A stretch of DNA of 64,000 nucleotides, from the NCBI GenBank assembly GCA_965220695.1, contig OZ244838.1:1984001-2048000 (forward strand). The letters run 5' to 3'. This DNA comes from UBA9620 sp965220695 (lineage in GTDB: Bacteria; Acidobacteriota; Vicinamibacteria; Vicinamibacterales; UBA8438). The position numbers and the translations under genes are program-made. The notes below the pieces were generated by a model, which did no database searches, was not told where the DNA came from, and saw only the letters and a program-made list of their open reading frames with translations. Positions within the stretch are counted from its first letter, which is position 1, and each line of letters starts with the position of its first letter. Shown piece after piece: positions 25,814 through 32,932 of this stretch.

Positions 25814-25856
25814 AAAGACCGGGACGCCCTCGTGGCGTCCCGGTCTTTTTATTTCC
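25814..25856. terminator. bidirectional intrinsic terminator
   Basis: A 15-bp perfect stem (AAAGACCGGGACGCC and its complement) around a CTCGT loop, followed by TTTTTATTT on the plus strand. It lies between the convergent tatA and peroxiredoxin genes and can end both transcripts, since the minus-strand hairpin also finishes in TTT. Confidence 0.92.
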
Positions 25857-25885
25857 CTTGACCCGCCAGACCGCGAAGCCCGCCG

Positions 25886-26416
25886 CTAGTCCAGATTCAG
25901 AGCCCGCAGGTCGGCAACCAGATCCTGTCCGGCGTTCACAGGATTGACCTCTTTGTCGATCTTGAGAATCTTGCCGTCACCGCCGATGATGTAGGTCCAG
26001 CGGTACGGAACTGCGCGCTCGGCGGTCACCACACCGTAGGCCTCGGCGACCTCCTTGGTCGGGTTGCTCAACAGCGGAAAATCGGATTCGAGCGATTCGG
26101 CGAACTCCTTGTTCGTCTGGGGGTCATCGACACTGATCATGAAATAGGCCATGTCGAAGGCCTTCAACTCGTCGCTGGAATCACGCAGCGACTTGCATTC
26201 AGCCGTTCAACCACCGGTAAACGCCTTGGGAAACCATGCCAGCACCACCGTCTTGCCGGCATAGTCGGACAGACTGTGGGTCTTGCCGTCCGAGCCTGGA
26301 AGACTGAACGCTGGCGCCATGTCGCCGACGTCGAGCCCCTGAGCTGCAACTCCCCCGACACCCACCGCGGCCACGGCCATGAGCAGCATGGCAGAGCACG
26401 CGACAACCATTCTCAT
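25886..26416 (-). CDS. exported selenocysteine-containing peroxiredoxin (in-frame UGA at 26207-26209)
   Basis: AhpC/TSA-type (BCP/PrxQ-like) peroxiredoxin of 176 residues, reducing peroxides with a thiol or selenol. Two pieces share one frame around a TGA: upstream PAFSLPGSDGKTHSLSDYAG and VVLAWFPKAFTGG, downstream TAECKSLRDSSDELKAFDM. The TGA falls exactly where this family has the peroxidatic Cys (FTGGC-T-x-E-C), giving Sec70 and Cys74 as the likely resolving residue. A SECIS-like hairpin follows. An N-terminal signal peptide (MRMVVACSAMLLMAV...GVAAQ) suggests periplasmic location. The ATG at 26416 has AAGGAG 8 nt upstream. selABCD genes are not in the window. The alternative is a nonsense-mutated pseudogene, less likely given the hairpin and intact downstream frame. 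Confidence 0.85.
26171..26192 (-). promoter_or_regulatory. bacterial SECIS-like hairpin
   Basis: On the minus strand GTCGCTG and CAGCGAC pair perfectly (7 bp) around the 8-nt loop CGTGATTC. The stem starts 14 nt and the loop 21 nt after the in-frame TGA, inside the range used by SelB. A G is the second loop base. It lies within coding sequence, as bacterial SECIS elements do. Confidence 0.75.
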
Positions 26417-26522
26417 TGACTTCACTCCTTGGGGCTACACGTTCCCCCGATACACCGTGTGAATACGTCACCCTAGCAAAGTCGGTGACGCCTTGGCAAT
26501 GTTTACCTTGCCGCCGGTGTGA

Positions 26523-27998
26523 CTACTCGAACAGTTCGGTCTGCGGAAACTGCGCGAACCAGCCGAACCAGAACGCCCGGTGCGCGGGCAGCCTCGCGAG
26601 CCGGATCGTCTCGTCGTCCTCGGCCACCAACGCCTCCTCGGTGACCAGCCAGACCCGACCGTCGCCCGACACCCTGGCGTCGTCGATCCGCCGCTCGAAT
26701 CGCCGGCCGGCCGAGTCGTAGACCCGGTTGGCGCCTTCGGGGCTCGTCACCACGACGAACGGCTGACCGGCGACCTCGGTCTGGAACACCGGGCGATCGG
26801 TCAGAAGCTCGACGGAGAGCGCCACTGGACGCCGTGCGCCGCCGTCGGGATCATCCAACAGCATCACGACCACCTCGGCCTTGTTGTCGAGCCGGTCGTC
26901 CAGCGCCTGCACCTGGAACATCAGCCGATCGGTGGCGAAGTAGTCCCGATACGCCGCGCCCTCCGAATAGTCCCGTTGATGTCCGGTGTCGAGGGACAGG
27001 ACGGTGGTGGCGGGATGCCGCCGGCGCCACTCACCCCAGGTCGTGGTCACCATCGCACGCCGGGTCAACTCCAGCCCGCTCCCTGTCAGATTGCCGACCA
27101 CCGGGATGCCCTCCAGCGTGCTCCACAGACTCTTCGTCGCATGGTCGAACATCAGCTTGTTCGATCGATACAGCAGACCGCTCGTCCCGAACCGGATGTG
27201 TCGGCCGTCCGTGACGCTTTCGTACGGAATCACGGTGCCGCACAGGGTGCAGTACACGATCGTGAGATTGACCCCGCCCACGTCGTCTATTGCCATCTCG
27301 TGCCAGGCAAGGATACGTTTCGGGTAGGCTCGGGCCTCGTCGCCGACGGCGATCCCGAAGACGATGTGATCGTCGTCGAGGTAGTCGGCGTCGCCTGCCG
27401 CCAGATGCTCGGGGTATTCCAGTGGCGGTATGCCGTTGGGCGGCACGCCGCCCCAATCGACCTCGTCAAGCCTGATGAGCGATTCGACCCCCTGTGGAAA
27501 GAACTCTCCGAACCGCGGGTCGATCTGACTGTACCAGCGCCCCTTGAACGCTCCGTACTCGGGATGGGGATCGTAGGGCTGCCGCCAGATCCACTGCTGC
27601 CAGCGGGCAATCTCGTTCCCATGCCGCGCACCGGTCTGGCGTTCCAGCAGCCGCACCAGCCGCCGGAACACACGCGTGCTCGGGTGCTCGGGAACCGGGA
27701 CCTCGATATCCCGTGCCGCCGGGTCTGGCGCGGCGCCGAAGCGCGGGGCCTCGACTCGACGCGGGGCAGGAGGCCGCATGAACCGCAAAATGTCCCAGAG
27801 CAGCGCGGCATACCCGTCGCGCCAGTTGGCCGCAATCGTGTCCATCGCGGCTCCAGCGACGTCGTCGTCGACCGCCAGGACCAGGAAGAACTGTTGCAGG
27901 TCCGGATGCGGCGCTGTCGACTGCTCCGATGCCACGACGCCGGAGACCGCTACCGCCAGCACGACGGCGACCGCTACTGCTCGATGCCGGTGGTGCAT
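26523..27998 (-). CDS. DUF3179 domain-containing secreted protein
   Basis: A 491-residue exported protein (signal MHHRHRAVAVAVVLAVAVSG...ASE). The central region matches DUF3179: KRILAWHEMAIDDVGG, then VNLTIVYCTLCGTVIPYE with its Cys pair, then FGTSGLLYRSNKLMFDHATKSLW. Function is unknown; the conserved Cys suggest metal or redox chemistry. The ATG at 27998 lies inside the last 25 bp of hpt, with GGAGA about 6 nt upstream, so the two are probably cotranscribed. The N-terminal ~150 residues are specific to this protein. Confidence 0.85.
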   Translation of the reverse strand: MHHRHRAVAVAVVLAVAVSGVVASEQSTAPHPDLQQFFLVLAVDDDVAGAAMDTIAANWRDGYAALLWDILRFMRPPAPRRVEAPRFGAAPDPAARDIEVPVPEHPSTRVFRRLVRLLERQTGARHGNEIARWQQWIWRQPYDPHPEYGAFKGRWYSQIDPRFGEFFPQGVESLIRLDEVDWGGVPPNGIPPLEYPEHLAAGDADYLDDDHIVFGIAVGDEARAYPKRILAWHEMAIDDVGGVNLTIVYCTLCGTVIPYESVTDGRHIRFGTSGLLYRSNKLMFDHATKSLWSTLEGIPVVGNLTGSGLELTRRAMVTTTWGEWRRRHPATTVLSLDTGHQRDYSEGAAYRDYFATDRLMFQVQALDDRLDNKAEVVVMLLDDPDGGARRPVALSVELLTDRPVFQTEVAGQPFVVVTSPEGANRVYDSAGRRFERRIDDARVSGDGRVWLVTEEALVAEDDETIRLARLPAHRAFWFGWFAQFPQTELFE

Positions 27999-28564
27999 GT
28001 GACTTCTCCGTCGGGCGCCGGCTCGCCGCCCGTGGCGCAGGTATCCAGTACCGCGATATGCGGCAGGTTACGAAACCGCTCCCCGTAGTCCAGGCCGTAC
28101 CCGATGACGAACCGGTCCTCGATGGTGAAACCGACATACTCGATGTCGACCGCCACCCGCCGGCGCGACGGCTTGTCCAGCAGGGCGACCGTCCGCAGCG
28201 ACCGTGGCCGACCGGCCCGCACCCGCGTCCGCAGCCAGGCCAGGGTCCGGCCCGTATCGACGATGTCCTCGACGATCAACACATCCCGGCCGGCGACCGG
28301 CATGACGAGATCGTGTCGCAACCGAACACTGCCCCTCGACTCGGTACGCGGGCCATAGCTCTCGACCGCCACGAAGTCTACCGTCACCGGTCCGGCCAGC
28401 GCGCGGGCCAGATCGGCGAGGAACATGAAGCCGCCCTTGAGGACGGACAGCAGATGCAGGTCGCAGTCGGCGCCGTAGGTTCGACGAATCTCGGAGGCAA
28501 GTTCTGAGATTCGCGCCTGGACCTGCTCCGAGGACAGCAGCACCGTGTGGGTCCCATCGAGCAT
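27974..28564 (-). CDS. hpt: hypoxanthine phosphoribosyltransferase
   Basis: Purine salvage enzyme making IMP or GMP from base and PRPP, 196 residues. The PRPP-binding loop VLIVEDIVDTGRTL and the flanking VLKGGFMFLADLARAL and VDFVAVESYG segments are typical, as is the DKPSRRRV to DYVGF-like region (DIEYVGFTIEDRFVIGYGLDY). The ATG at 28564 is preferred because further upstream the frame enters the tRNA gene. The C-terminus extends slightly past the usual end and overlaps the DUF3179 gene by 25 bp. A TACCAT box stands 8 nt before the ATG, so the message may be leaderless. Confidence 0.92.
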   Translation of the reverse strand: MLDGTHTVLLSSEQVQARISELASEIRRTYGADCDLHLLSVLKGGFMFLADLARALAGPVTVDFVAVESYGPRTESRGSVRLRHDLVMPVAGRDVLIVEDIVDTGRTLAWLRTRVRAGRPRSLRTVALLDKPSRRRVAVDIEYVGFTIEDRFVIGYGLDYGERFRNLPHIAVLDTCATGGEPAPDGEVTCTTGIEQ

Positions 28565-28697
28565 CAGCGCCGATGGTAGCAGAGGCGCGGACACCGGCGG
28601 CTCCGAATCGTGGTATGTCGCAGGCCGTCCCGCGAAGCCGATGGCGCGTTCGAACGGAGTGGTACGGTGCCCGGTCTCGCGACGGGCACTCGAAAGA

Positions 28698-28772
28698 TGG
28701 TGGGCGCTAGTGGATTCGAACCACTGACCCCCGCCGTGTGAAGGCGATGCTCTACCACTGAGCCAAGCGCCC
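28698..28772 (-). tRNA. tRNA-Val (anticodon CAC), CCA encoded
   Basis: Minus-strand cloverleaf: acceptor GGGCGCT/AGCGCCC, D-arm GCTC/GAGC, anticodon arm TCGCC/GGCGG around TTCACAC with CAC as anticodon (reads GUG), and T-arm AGTGG-TTCGAAT-CCACT. The 3' ACCA is encoded in the DNA. It lies between hpt and the small membrane protein gene. Confidence 0.93.
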
Positions 28773-28827
28773 ACTCCGAACTGGCGAAATTCTCCGTTTA
28801 CCTCACCAACGCGAGAAAGACCGACCG

Positions 28828-29265
28828 TCATCCAACCGCCGACGGTTCGTCCTCCCTGCTCGACGGAGGTTCCTGCGGCGTCCGTGCGGCCGGGACCGGA
28901 TCGGCCGAGAAAATCGCCTTGAGCCCCTCGATCAACGCCAGACCGCGACGCGCTGGGGTGACGATGGCCTTTTGCGCCATATCAAGGGTCTCATCCGCTC
29001 GCCGCGCGAGACCGATCACGACCTCGTTGATCTGATTGGCCCGCTCGACGACCGTCAGCACAAGACTGACCGCCTTGGCTGCATCCGCACAGCTTTCCTG
29101 GACCTTGCCCAGAACCGGGTCGAGTTCCCGCTCCATCAGGTCAGCCACCCGGGTGATGCGCCGCGAGAGCCGCGCGACGTAGACGAACACGCAAATTTGC
29201 GCGAGCGCCATGACGCCGGTCGCCACGGCAATCACCGCGAGGGACAATTCGGACCACTCTGTCAC
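28828..29265 (-). CDS. membrane-anchored hypothetical protein, DUF948-like
   Basis: A 145-residue protein with one N-terminal helix (LSLAVIAVATGVMALAQICVFVYVA) followed by a long amphipathic helical stretch (ARLSRRITRVADLMERELDP onward) and a Pro/Ser/Glu-rich tail. This layout matches the DUF948 type of general stress or cell-envelope proteins, usually paired with a YtxH protein, which is exactly the upstream gene. The start overlaps the YtxH stop by 4 bp (ATGA). Function unknown; the pair probably acts at the inner membrane. Confidence 0.78.
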   Translation of the reverse strand: MTEWSELSLAVIAVATGVMALAQICVFVYVARLSRRITRVADLMERELDPVLGKVQESCADAAKAVSLVLTVVERANQINEVVIGLARRADETLDMAQKAIVTPARRGLALIEGLKAIFSADPVPAARTPQEPPSSREDEPSAVG

Positions 29266-29576
29266 GCCGGAGCCTCTTCTGGAGCCTCTTCTGGAGCCTC
29301 TTCCGTATCCCCGCGGCTGGCTCGCTGCTCGTACGCTTCCCGGCCGCGGTCGATCGCGGCAGCGATGGTCTCTCGCTTCCGGTTCACGAACTCGCGGCCC
29401 TGCCGCGCGGCATCAGTCGCCCGATCTCGTCCTTCCTGCGCCTTCTCGTTGAGCAACCGCCGGGTTTCCTCTCCGGCGGTTGGGGCCCACAGCAGGGCCA
29501 CCGCTGCGCCGGTCACTGCACCCAGCACGAACGCCATCAACACCACACCAGCATTTCCATCAGATTCTCTTGCCAT
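29262..29576 (-). CDS. YtxH domain-containing protein
   Basis: A 104-residue protein with the YtxH signature, a Gly-rich transmembrane helix (LMAFVLGAVTGAAVALLWAPTAG) followed by EETRRLLNEKAQ and a charged helical tail. AGGAG stands 6-7 nt before the ATG. The C-terminus is a tandem EEAP repeat encoded by three 12-bp DNA repeats at about 29268-29303, a site prone to length change. Coupled to the DUF948-like gene by a 4-bp overlap. Confidence 0.85.
   Translation of the reverse strand: MARESDGNAGVVLMAFVLGAVTGAAVALLWAPTAGEETRRLLNEKAQEGRDRATDAARQGREFVNRKRETIAAAIDRGREAYEQRASRGDTEEAPEEAPEEAPA
29268..29303 (-). repeat. 12-bp tandem repeat, three copies, in the ytxH-like gene
   Basis: Three near-identical copies of GGAGCCTCTTCT (plus strand) encode EEAPEEAPEEAP at the protein's C-terminus. 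Whole-codon unit length means copy-number change would alter tail length without a frameshift. Confidence 0.85.
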
Positions 29577-29613
29577 GTCAACTCTCCTGCTCCAATCATC
29601 TTACACTCCCTCG

Positions 29614-31617
29614 TTACGAGAATGCCTGTCCCGGGCTGCGAAGCGTGCGGATCTTGTCGCGCAGCACCGCCGCGCGCTCGAACTCCAGATTCGATGCCGC
29701 GGCGCGCATCTCCGACTCCAGGGACCGCACGTGGCTGTCCAGGTCTGCCTGGGTCGAGAATTCCTCGACCGCCTCCCGCACCACCGGCACGGTCAGGTAG
29801 TCGCGTTCATAGACGCTGGACAACAGTTCGTCAATGCCCTTGACGATTGACGTGGGCGTGATGCCCTGCTCCTGGTTGAAGCGCTCCTGCAGGCATCGAC
29901 GCCGATCCATCTCGTCCAGCGCCGTGCGCATCGAGTCGGTCACCACATCCGCGTACATGATCACCGTGCCGTTGACGTTCCGCGCGGCTCGACCCGAGGT
30001 CTGAATGAGCGCGCCCGCCGAACGCAGGAAGCCTTCCTTGTCTGCGTCCAGAATCGCCACCAGAGACACCTCCGGCAGGTCGAGGCCCTCGCGCAGGAGA
30101 TTGATGCCGACGAGCACATCGAATTCTCCGCGCCGCAAGTCGCGCAGAATCTGGACGCGCTCGAGGGTCTCGACCTCGGAGTGCAGATACCGCACCCGCA
30201 CGCCGAGTTCCTGATAGAACTGTGTCAGATCTTCGGCCATCCGCTTCGTCAGGGTGGTCACCAGCACCCGTTCGTGGCGACCGGCCCGCACCCGGATCTC
30301 ATGCAGCAGGTCATCCACCTGCCCCTTGACGGGGCGCACCTCCACGCCGGGATCGACGAGTCCGGTCGGCCGGATGATCTGCTCGACCACCACACCCTCG
30401 CTCAGGGTGAACTCATACGGTCCCGGCGTGGCCGACACGAAGATCACCTGCCCGACCCGGCGCTTCCACTCGTCGAAGTTCAGCGGTCGGTTGTCAAGCG
30501 CGGACGGCAGCCGGAACCCGAAGCTGACCAGCACTTCCTTGCGCGATCGATCGCCGTGGTACATCCCGCGCACCTGCGGCACCGTCTGGTGGCTCTCGTC
30601 GACGATCGTGAGCGCATCCGGCGGAAGATAGTCGAGCAACGTCGGCGGCGGCTCTCCCTCCGCGCGACCCGACAGATGCCGGGCGTAGTTCTCGATGCCG
30701 TGGCAGTACCCGATCTCCCGCATCATCTCGATGTCGAACATCGTCCGCTGGTGCAGACGCTGCGCCTCAAGCACCTTGCCCAAGGATTCCAGATCGGCCC
30801 GGCGCACGTCGAGCTCGGCCTTGATGGCCTCGACCGCCTGGAGCGTGCGCGCGCGGGGCGTGACGAAGTGGGACTTGGGATAAATGGCCACCGTGTCGCG
30901 CCGTCGCAGCGTCTCGCCGGTGACCGGGTCGAACGAGATGAGTTCGTCGATTTCGTCGCCGAACAGCTCGATACGAACCCCGATGTTCTCGTAGGATGGA
31001 TAGACCTCGATAATGTCGCCGCGCACCCTGAACGTACCCCGATCAAAGTCGTGATCGTTGCGCTCGTACTGGATTTCGACCAGTTTGCGGAGTATCCACT
31101 CCCGTTCGACGCGCTGGCCCCGTTCCAGAGGCAGCAGCAGGCCGTAGTACGCTTCGGGCGAACCGAGGCCGTAGATGCAGGACACGCTGGCCACGATCAC
31201 GACGTCGCGACGCTCGAACAGCGATCGGGTCGCCGAGAGACGCATCCGATCGATCTCGTCGTTGACGGTCGCTTCCTTCTCGATATACGAATCCGTCGAC
31301 GGCACGTACGCTTCCGGCTGGTAGTAGTCGTAGTAGCTCACGAAGTACTCGACGGCGTTGTCCGGAAAGAACCGGCGAAATTCAAGGAACAACTGGGCGG
31401 CGAGGGTCTTGTTGTGGACCATCACCAGCGTCGGCCGGTTCAGTCTCGCTATCACCTGGGCCAACGTGAACGTCTTTCCCGACCCGGTCACCCCCAGCAG
31501 CACCTGATGCGGATCGCCGCGCAGCAACCCCTCGGTCAACTCCTGCACCGCGCGCGGCTGATCGCCCCGGAGTTCGAAGTCGGAAACGAGGTGGAAGCGG
31601 TCGTACGTGGAAGACAT
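29614..31617 (-). CDS. uvrB: excinuclease ABC subunit B
   Basis: Nucleotide excision repair helicase that verifies damage with UvrA and recruits UvrC. The 667-residue length is normal. Walker A is GVTGSGKTFTLAQV, the beta-hairpin YYDYYQPEAYVPSTDSYIEKE is intact, and the C-terminal UVR domain (LESEMRAAASNLEFERAAVLRDKIRTLR) is present. The ATG at 31617 overlaps the stop of the upstream VWA gene (TGATG); a TTG one codon earlier is possible. Translation is probably coupled. Confidence 0.97.
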   Translation of the reverse strand: MSSTYDRFHLVSDFELRGDQPRAVQELTEGLLRGDPHQVLLGVTGSGKTFTLAQVIARLNRPTLVMVHNKTLAAQLFLEFRRFFPDNAVEYFVSYYDYYQPEAYVPSTDSYIEKEATVNDEIDRMRLSATRSLFERRDVVIVASVSCIYGLGSPEAYYGLLLPLERGQRVEREWILRKLVEIQYERNDHDFDRGTFRVRGDIIEVYPSYENIGVRIELFGDEIDELISFDPVTGETLRRRDTVAIYPKSHFVTPRARTLQAVEAIKAELDVRRADLESLGKVLEAQRLHQRTMFDIEMMREIGYCHGIENYARHLSGRAEGEPPPTLLDYLPPDALTIVDESHQTVPQVRGMYHGDRSRKEVLVSFGFRLPSALDNRPLNFDEWKRRVGQVIFVSATPGPYEFTLSEGVVVEQIIRPTGLVDPGVEVRPVKGQVDDLLHEIRVRAGRHERVLVTTLTKRMAEDLTQFYQELGVRVRYLHSEVETLERVQILRDLRRGEFDVLVGINLLREGLDLPEVSLVAILDADKEGFLRSAGALIQTSGRAARNVNGTVIMYADVVTDSMRTALDEMDRRRCLQERFNQEQGITPTSIVKGIDELLSSVYERDYLTVPVVREAVEEFSTQADLDSHVRSLESEMRAAASNLEFERAAVLRDKIRTLRSPGQAFS

Positions 31618-32546
31618 CAACGACGAGGCGGGGTGTCCTCGAAATACGGCGCGAAGTAGCCCTCGCGCGCGCGGATGGTCACGTCCTGGAGATCCGGCCG
31701 GCTATCGGACAGCCGCACCGTCACTCGGCGCCAGGCGCCGTCGGAGGTCCGGTCGCTCGAGACGTACCCGAGCGAGTACCGTGAGGTCATCTCCTCGCGG
31801 ATGCGTGCATAGATCTCATCAAGGTCGTCCAGCGATCCGGGAAAATAGCACCGCCCCCCCGTCAGTTCGACGATCTCTTCGAGACGAAGACGCTGCATCA
31901 TCCGATCGGCAGTGCGGACTTCCGTCTGGAATCCGATGGCATAGACGGTGACGTCGGAGGCGCGCAGGAGATCCAGCAACTCGTCGAGTCGCAGCCGGCT
32001 GCGGGTGTCGCCCCCATCCGTGTACAACAACAGCACCTTGCGTCCATCCTGGTCGAACGCGCCATCGAGATACACGCCGAGGGCATCGTAGAGCGCGGTC
32101 ATGCCGCCCAGCTTCTGACCCCGTAACCGCTCGACCAGCCGCGGGAAATCCTGCAGCCCGAAGCGACTCACCCGCACCTCGGAATCGAAATCGACCAGCG
32201 TCATGTCTTCGACGAAATCGAGACTGCGAAGGAATCTGAGCGCGGCGGTCTTGGCGAACTGCGCGTCCCGCACCATGCTGCCGCTCGCGTCGAACAACAC
32301 ACCCAGATGGAAGGGCATCGCCTCGAGATCGCTCTCGACGCCGCTCGAGAAGTAGCTGATCTCCTCTTCGCGTTCTTCTTCGATGACGACGAAGTCATCG
32401 ACGGACAATCCGGGCACCGGGCGTCCGTCAGAACCGATGACAGAGACGGGGAGGTGTACCAGATCGACACCGCTCCGGAAGACGGGCTGGGCCGCCGCGG
32501 ACGATGCAAGCGCACACAGTGTCAGCGGAACCGTCAGATATCGCAG
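31617..32546 (-). CDS. secreted VWFA-domain protein (Acidobacteria type)
   Basis: A 309-residue exported protein. The VWA domain has a MIDAS motif, DASGSM, with downstream metal-site residues (TDGGDTRSR). The N-terminal part FRSGVDLVHLPVSVIGSDG, then RPVPGLSVDDFVVIEEE, is the pattern seen in the many VWFA-related proteins of Acidobacteriota. Only by starting at the CTG at 32546 (GGGAGG 5 nt upstream) does the frame gain its signal peptide LRYLTVPLTLCALASSAAAQ; a stop lies just upstream and the first GTG, at 32417, would cut off signal and conserved N-terminus. It is coupled to uvrB. Function unknown, probably adhesion or complex assembly. Confidence 0.82.
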   Translation of the reverse strand: MRYLTVPLTLCALASSAAAQPVFRSGVDLVHLPVSVIGSDGRPVPGLSVDDFVVIEEEREEEISYFSSGVESDLEAMPFHLGVLFDASGSMVRDAQFAKTAALRFLRSLDFVEDMTLVDFDSEVRVSRFGLQDFPRLVERLRGQKLGGMTALYDALGVYLDGAFDQDGRKVLLLYTDGGDTRSRLRLDELLDLLRASDVTVYAIGFQTEVRTADRMMQRLRLEEIVELTGGRCYFPGSLDDLDEIYARIREEMTSRYSLGYVSSDRTSDGAWRRVTVRLSDSRPDLQDVTIRAREGYFAPYFEDTPPRR

Positions 32547-32589
32547 GGTGCCCTCCCGTCAGCAGGGCCATCTTACCCGATCCTGACCG

Positions 32590-32795
32590 CTGGGAGTCCG
32601 TGGTGGAACCCCGCGTGGCACCGAGAGCGGCGAGGCGCCCGCCTGACAAGGCGTGAGGAGGGCGCATATTGGGCATATGCAACCGACGAACAACGCCGTC
32701 AGGCGGGATGCATCGTGAAACAGCAGAATTCCGCGGGGAAGCGCAGAATTCCGCGGGGCTCGAATGCAGCGGGGACTTCCACCACGGGCTGCCAG
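32590..32795 (-). repeat. 206-bp inverted-repeat element, complete copy 2
   Basis: Ends read CTGGGAGTCCGTGGTGGAA and, inverted, CTGGCAGCCCGTGGTGGAA. The interior matches copies at 12252 and 50077 (segments CATCCCGCC, CCTCCTCACGCCTTG on the opposite strand). It is longer because of an internal duplication of CAGAATTCCGCGGGG. The terminal TAG is changed to TGG here, and no flanking stop codon is supplied. Confidence 0.75.
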
Positions 32796-32855
32796 GGGCG
32801 ACCGGCAGCCGCAATCCCCGCGCATCAGACCACCGCCCTCGCGATTGAGGAAGCG

Positions 32856-32861
32856 TATAAT
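32856..32861 (+). promoter_or_regulatory. -10 box TATAAT
   Basis: Consensus TATAAT 71 bp before the DHH phosphoesterase start, just outside the repeat element. No matching -35 box at 16-18 bp was found. Confidence 0.4.
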
Positions 32862-32932
32862 GCATGGTTTCGGTGCCAGTGTCCGTTCCGCAGCATGAGA
32901 ACCAGTGATTCAGGACGCTGGCAGACCAGACG

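Larger units (their letters stand above)
32547..32932. other. 386-bp intergenic region between divergent genes
   Basis: Region between the VWA gene (minus) and the DHH phosphoesterase gene (plus). It holds the inverted-repeat element at 32590-32795 and a TATAAT box at 32856-32861. I see no gene or RNA; short frames here come from the repeat. Confidence 0.65.

Noticed and set aside
25886..26425. Two separate genes or a nonsense pseudogene for the peroxiredoxin pieces
   Set aside because: Both pieces share one frame, the stop sits exactly at the catalytic position, a SECIS-like hairpin follows, and the downstream half shows no decay.
26580..28088. Open frame of 502 codons on the plus strand
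   Set aside because: Opposite the DUF3179 and hpt genes; no recognisable protein and biased Arg/His/Gln composition.
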